26,166 nucleotides of DNA, from assembly GCA_028456385.1 (NCBI GenBank), contig JALNQF010000496.1, positions 1 through 26,166 of the forward strand, read 5' to 3'. Below, piece by piece: positions 22,416 to 26,166 of the stretch. Below the pieces are notes generated by a model that saw nothing but the letters and a program-made list of their open reading frames with translations, was not told the DNA's origin and made no database searches. A program made the translations under genes and the position numbers. Source of the DNA: Ophiosphaerella korrae (Eukaryota > Ascomycota > Dothideomycetes > Pleosporales > Phaeosphaeriaceae). Position 1 is the first letter of the stretch; the number at the start of each line of letters is the position of its first letter.

Positions 22416-24341
22416 ATAAGCGATACGTTAATAAATATAGACAACTAGCGTATAGGAGTAACCTATATAGCTACTTCTAAGATCGCTAAGCTAGACCTCT
22501 ACTATAGAGAATAAAACAAGCTTAAGCTATAGATCTTATAACTTAATCTCTTCTTTAAGGTAGACTAAGTTTAAGATAAAGATAGAGCTATACTTATATT
22601 ATCTTATATAAGGAGTAAGGTAGAGAAATAGGTTACGCTATACCTTAAGAAATACTTTAATAATAACAACAGTAACTATAATAAGATATTTAAAGAATAG
22701 ATTAAGTTTAAAGACAAAGTATAATAAGCCTTTCTACTAGTAAACAAGATAGTAGTAGTAGAGCGCGTAATATAGTAGCTATAATAAAACAAGGTAGTAG
22801 TAGACTACACTAATAAGTTCTAAAGCTACGCGATATAAATAGAATAGAATAATAAGTTATTAAGAAGGATATTTTAATAGAGACTTAAGAGTAATATTTA
22901 AAGTAAGCTAATACGTAGTAGAGCTATAATTAAGACGTTAGAAGACCTAATAGAAGAAGTAATCTAAGTTAACAACTATATATACAAATACATAGTAAAA
23001 GCTAAGAATATAGGAGTACTACGTATAGAAAATAAGAAGTACTAACCTAAGTATAAGTAGCGACGCAAATATAAAAACAAGTAAGTTTAAAGTAGCTATA
23101 GACACTTTAGGCTAGATAAGATATACGTTAATAATATAAACCTAGGAAAACAAGAATACTATTACTATAAGAACCCTAAGAGAGTAAAAAGCTAAAAATA
23201 CTATAAGTATAGTAAAATAAGGTACTTAGCAAAGAATTACTAAGCGAAGAACAAGATTATATAATAAATTAACATACTTAAGTAGTAAGATAAAGATAGA
23301 GAAGAAGAATAAAAAGTAATCCTTAGAAGAAGCTAAGAGAAGAGAGATTACAAGACTACAAACCTCTAGTAGTAAGATATAAGTAAGAAATATAACTACT
23401 ATAAGATTACTATACAACTAATAAACCTTATAATAGATAATAAAGTAGAAGCTATAAAGATACTACTAGGAATATAAAGCTATATAAGAAGGTATTAGCT
23501 AAAGTAGAAATAAGCTAGAATAGATACCTTAGAATACCTTTAGCTATACTAAAGAAGGGTAGAGTATAGGCGCAAGACAACGCTATATCTAGGAAGGTAA
23601 GTATATATAGCCTAGGACAAGAATAAGAAAGAAAACTAAGAGCTTAAGACTTCTAAATATAAAATAGTACCTAGAATACTAGAGCTAAGGTAAGAGAACG
23701 CTAAGGTATAAGATAGATTTATAAAAGAAATCTAGAAACTAGTAGATAGCTACTACTTAGTAAAAGAATAGTAAGACAAGGAACGCTAGATACGTAAAGT
23801 AGAGTAAACCTAGTAATATAAATTATTATACGTAAATAACAATTAGGCGCTAATTATTATAGATCTAGTATTAACACAAGAACTATAATACTAGCTACAC
23901 TTATGTAACCTAAACTATCTACTACTATTATAGATAGGATATTACTATAATAACTACTTAACCTACTATTCTAATAAGATAGGATCTAGATATTTCTCTT
24001 ATAAGAGATCTAGATATAAATAGAACTAAGAAGAATATATAAACGTAAAATGTAAACAACACTTATAAGATAAGTAAGAAGTAGAGTACTTTCTAGGTAT
24101 AACTAAAGAAGAAGTAAATATAAGCAAGATACTTGTAAACAACTAATATATTAATCTAATCTAGTAAACCTATACGCTTAAGAAGTATAAATAATATAGA
24201 GAGATTAAGATACTCTAAGGATTTTAGCGAAGGATAAACAAAGATTACAAGATTAAGTCTTTTTTAGGTAAGTAGCTAACACTAGATATATATCTAGAAG
24301 CTATAACGCTATTAACGCTAAAAGACTTATTAAACTCCTAG
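22416..24341 (+). pseudogene. Element D gag and pre-protease remnant
   Basis: One frame carries a gag-like start near 22416 or 22468. It continues with KIAKLDLYYRE at about 22476, a helical gag core, and one CCHC knuckle at 23199-23240 with all four ligand codons read as Tyr. Near 23934-24000 there is a segment GYYYNNYLTYYSNKIGSRYF. Restoring Cys and His at the Tyr positions would match a Cys/His-rich spacer I recall from other fungal gypsy elements. The frame ends in TAG TAA at 24339-24344, just before the protease, which lies in the -1 frame. Additional internal TAG and TAA codons are typical RIP products. Confidence 0.7.
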
Positions 24342-26089
24342 TAAAGATAGGTAGAGAAAGAATAAAGGTATTAGTAGATTTAGAGTTATTTATAAACCTA
24401 ATTGTACTTAAAGTAGTAGAATAAGTAGAACTTAAACTATAAGTAAAGAAGACACTATATCTAATCTATATTGCAAATAGATAACTAATACTAGGAAACC
24501 TAATAGTTAGCAATAAAGTAACTACAAAGATTATTATTTAAGGATATAGTATAAGGATTACTCTAGACGTATTAGTTTTAGCTAATAAAAACATTATACT
24601 AGGACTCTTATAGCTATAAGAGTTTAATCTTAGAGTTAATTAGAAAAACTAGAACCTCTTGTTTAACAACTACAAAGACGTACGTAGATCTAAGCCTACG
24701 TATTAGTAGTGTTTAATAGTAGATAAGAAGGTACTATATAAGATAGTAGCTTTAATAGTAACTTATTAAGAGAGAATAAGTAACTCTATAAGTACTAGTA
24801 AGGCGCTAGGCAAAGAAGTAAGAGTAGAGGAGTAACGTATAACTCTTAAGATCCTAGAATAATATAAGAAGTTTAGCTACTTGTTTATAGAAGAGATAGA
24901 TACACTAGTATTACCTAAGTACTAACTTTAGGACTATACAATTAAGTTATAAGAAGGAAAGGAGCTACCTTTTAGGCCTATTTACTAATTAATAGAGAGT
25001 AAATTAGCAACACTCTAAGAAAGACTAAACTAAGACCTAAAGAAAGGATATATACAAGAATCCTTATTATTAGTAGGATTTCTAATTCTCTTTATACTAA
25101 AGAAGAAAGGACTACTAAGGATATACGTAGACTACTAAAAACTAAACAACATTATAGTAAAAGACTAATACCTACTACTAAATATAGACAAACTCTAAGA
25201 TAAGCTAAGCTAGGCTAAGATTTTTATAAAGCTAGACCTAAAGGATAGATACTACTTAATAAGAATTAAGGTAAGTAAAAAGTAGAAGATAGCGTTCTAA
25301 ATACACTATAGATATTATAAGTATATAGTAATACTCTTTAGACTAACAAATATACTAGTAACATTCTAAAGACTAATTAATAATATATTACAAGAATACT
25401 TAGATAAGTTTATTATAGCCTACTTAGATAATATACTAATATATTCTAAAGAAGAAGGCAAGCACGTAGAGTAAGTAATAATAGTACTATAGTGCTTAGA
25501 CTAATACAACCTATAACTAAAGCTAGAGAAGTGCAAATAGTATAAGATAGAAGTAAAGTTTCTAAGATATACAATAGGTATTAACAAAGTTAAGATAAGC
25601 TAAGAAAAGATTAAAGTAGTAGAAGAATAGAAAGAACCTAAGATAGTTAAGGACGTATAATTATTCTTAAGATTTATTAACTTTAACTAATACTTTATAG
25701 AGAGATTTTTAAAGAAAGTACTACTACTTATAAAGCTTATAAGAAAAGATATAATATAAGAATAGAGAGTAGAGTAGAAATAAGCTTATAAAGAACTTAA
25801 GTAAGCCTATATTATACTACTAGTTTTAAAGTAATTTTATAGTAACAAGACCCTAGTAATTAAGATAGATATATCTAATCTAGCTTATAGAGCGATAGTA
25901 CTATACGAGCACAAAGAGAAATAGTATCTAATTATATACTATTTAGAGAAGTTTATAAAGTAAGAAGAAAGATATAACGTATATAATAAGGAGCTACTTG
26001 TAATAGTTAATACGCTTAAATATTAGAGAGTATACACTAAAAGCGTAATAGAAGTAATTATTAAGATAGATTATAAGAACCTAATATAC
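24335..26089 (+). pseudogene. Element D pol remnant: protease, RT, RNase H
   Basis: The frame is -1 relative to gag. The protease motif lies near 24368-24400 (VLVDLELFIN): the catalytic Asp is kept, but the next two residues are changed from the usual S/T-G. The RT has FIKLDLKDRYY from about 25223 and YLDNILIYS with the active-site box at 25421-25432, Asn at the second catalytic position. RNase H begins at about 25859 (VIKIDISNLAYRA), includes YNKELLVIVN, and stops at NLIYY where the A-family LTR enters at 26090. Stops are TAG and TAA at expected Trp or Gln codons. Confidence 0.78.
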
Positions 26090-26166
26090 TATAAGGTAGA
26101 CTTTACGCAAGATAACTTAATAAGGTAGTTTTAACAATTAACTAAAAAGAGTAAATAGTAGATAAA
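26090..26166. mobile_element. Segment F: first 77 bp of an A-family LTR
   Basis: This matches 15168-15244 with only a few transitions, starting TATAAGGTAGAC and running to the window end. It interrupts the D RNase H reading directly after NLIYY, so it is a separate insertion and not part of D. Since only one end is visible, it could be a solo LTR or a whole element in either orientation. The window stops about 10 bp before the LTR palindrome would begin. Confidence 0.8.

Larger units (their letters stand above)
22062..26089 (+). mobile_element. Element D: third gypsy family, interrupted by an A-family LTR
   Basis: The remnant runs plus-strand through gag, a spacer domain, protease, RT and RNase H, then is cut at 26089 by segment F. 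Its gag and RT differ clearly from those of A, B and C. The 5' boundary is the 337-bp unit. If that unit is its LTR, D inserted into C at 22061. Its 3' end and right target duplication are outside the window. Confidence 0.8.

Noticed and set aside
23226..23417. 63-residue open frame
   Set aside because: It overlaps the D gag after its zinc knuckle and is composition-driven; no motif or start context supports it.
1..26166. Genome using reassigned TAG/TAA codons
   Set aside because: Stops fall where Gln or Trp would be after C-to-T or G-to-A changes. ATG, Cys and His codons are lost in parallel, which RIP explains and codon reassignment does not.
1..26166. Joining the window ends as a circle through the A-family LTR
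   Set aside because: The left end belongs to A inserted in E and the right end to an insertion in D. The families around the two LTR parts differ, so apparent continuity is repeat similarity.

Overview
The window is almost certainly a heterochromatic, gene-free block from a filamentous ascomycete (Pezizomycotina). Nearly the whole length is degenerate LTR-retrotransposon DNA with the base pattern left by repeat-induced point mutation (RIP). TpA is extremely frequent, CpA and TpG are almost absent over long stretches, and CpG is retained, which is the opposite of ordinary CpG-methylation decay. In-frame stops are TAG or TAA at positions where homologues carry Gln or Trp, and expected ATG codons read ATA. 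No host gene, RNA gene, CRISPR array or live mobile element was seen.

The layout is a set of nested insertions; letters are used only here. Element A (minus strand, about 1-15403) is a Ty3/gypsy chromovirus with LTR copies at 1-228 (cut by the window edge) and 15168-15403. Element B (plus, 3604-10540) is a complete 6937-bp chromovirus inserted into the reverse transcriptase region of A; it has two 397-bp LTRs and a 5-bp target duplication, CTTTG. A itself sits in fragment E (minus, 15404-16487), a piece of the gag to pre-protease region of a B-family element. Element C (plus, 16488-22061), of the same family as B, is inserted into the other side of E and lacks its 3' end. Element D (plus, 22062-26089) is a third gypsy family beginning at a 337-bp unit with 82-bp inverted ends, and it interrupts the integrase of C. 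Segment F (26090-26166) is the start of an A-family LTR that interrupts the RNase H of D. The implied order is E, then A and C into E, then B into A, D into C and F into D.

The coding remnants are ordered as in working gypsy elements: gag with zinc knuckles, aspartic protease, reverse transcriptase, RNase H, integrase and, in A and B, a chromodomain. B keeps one reading frame for about 5.4 kb with only point changes. Several catalytic positions are altered, many at TpG sites: protease DSG to NSR or NNR, and the RT YxDD box reading YxDN in all four pol genes. None of the products could be made as read.

I did not find a new biological system here. The points most worth checking are the 337-bp inverted-repeat unit at the C/D junction, the possible -1 frameshift site in D, the 17-bp array and palindrome in the A-family LTR, and the exchange of LTR repeat modules between B and C.
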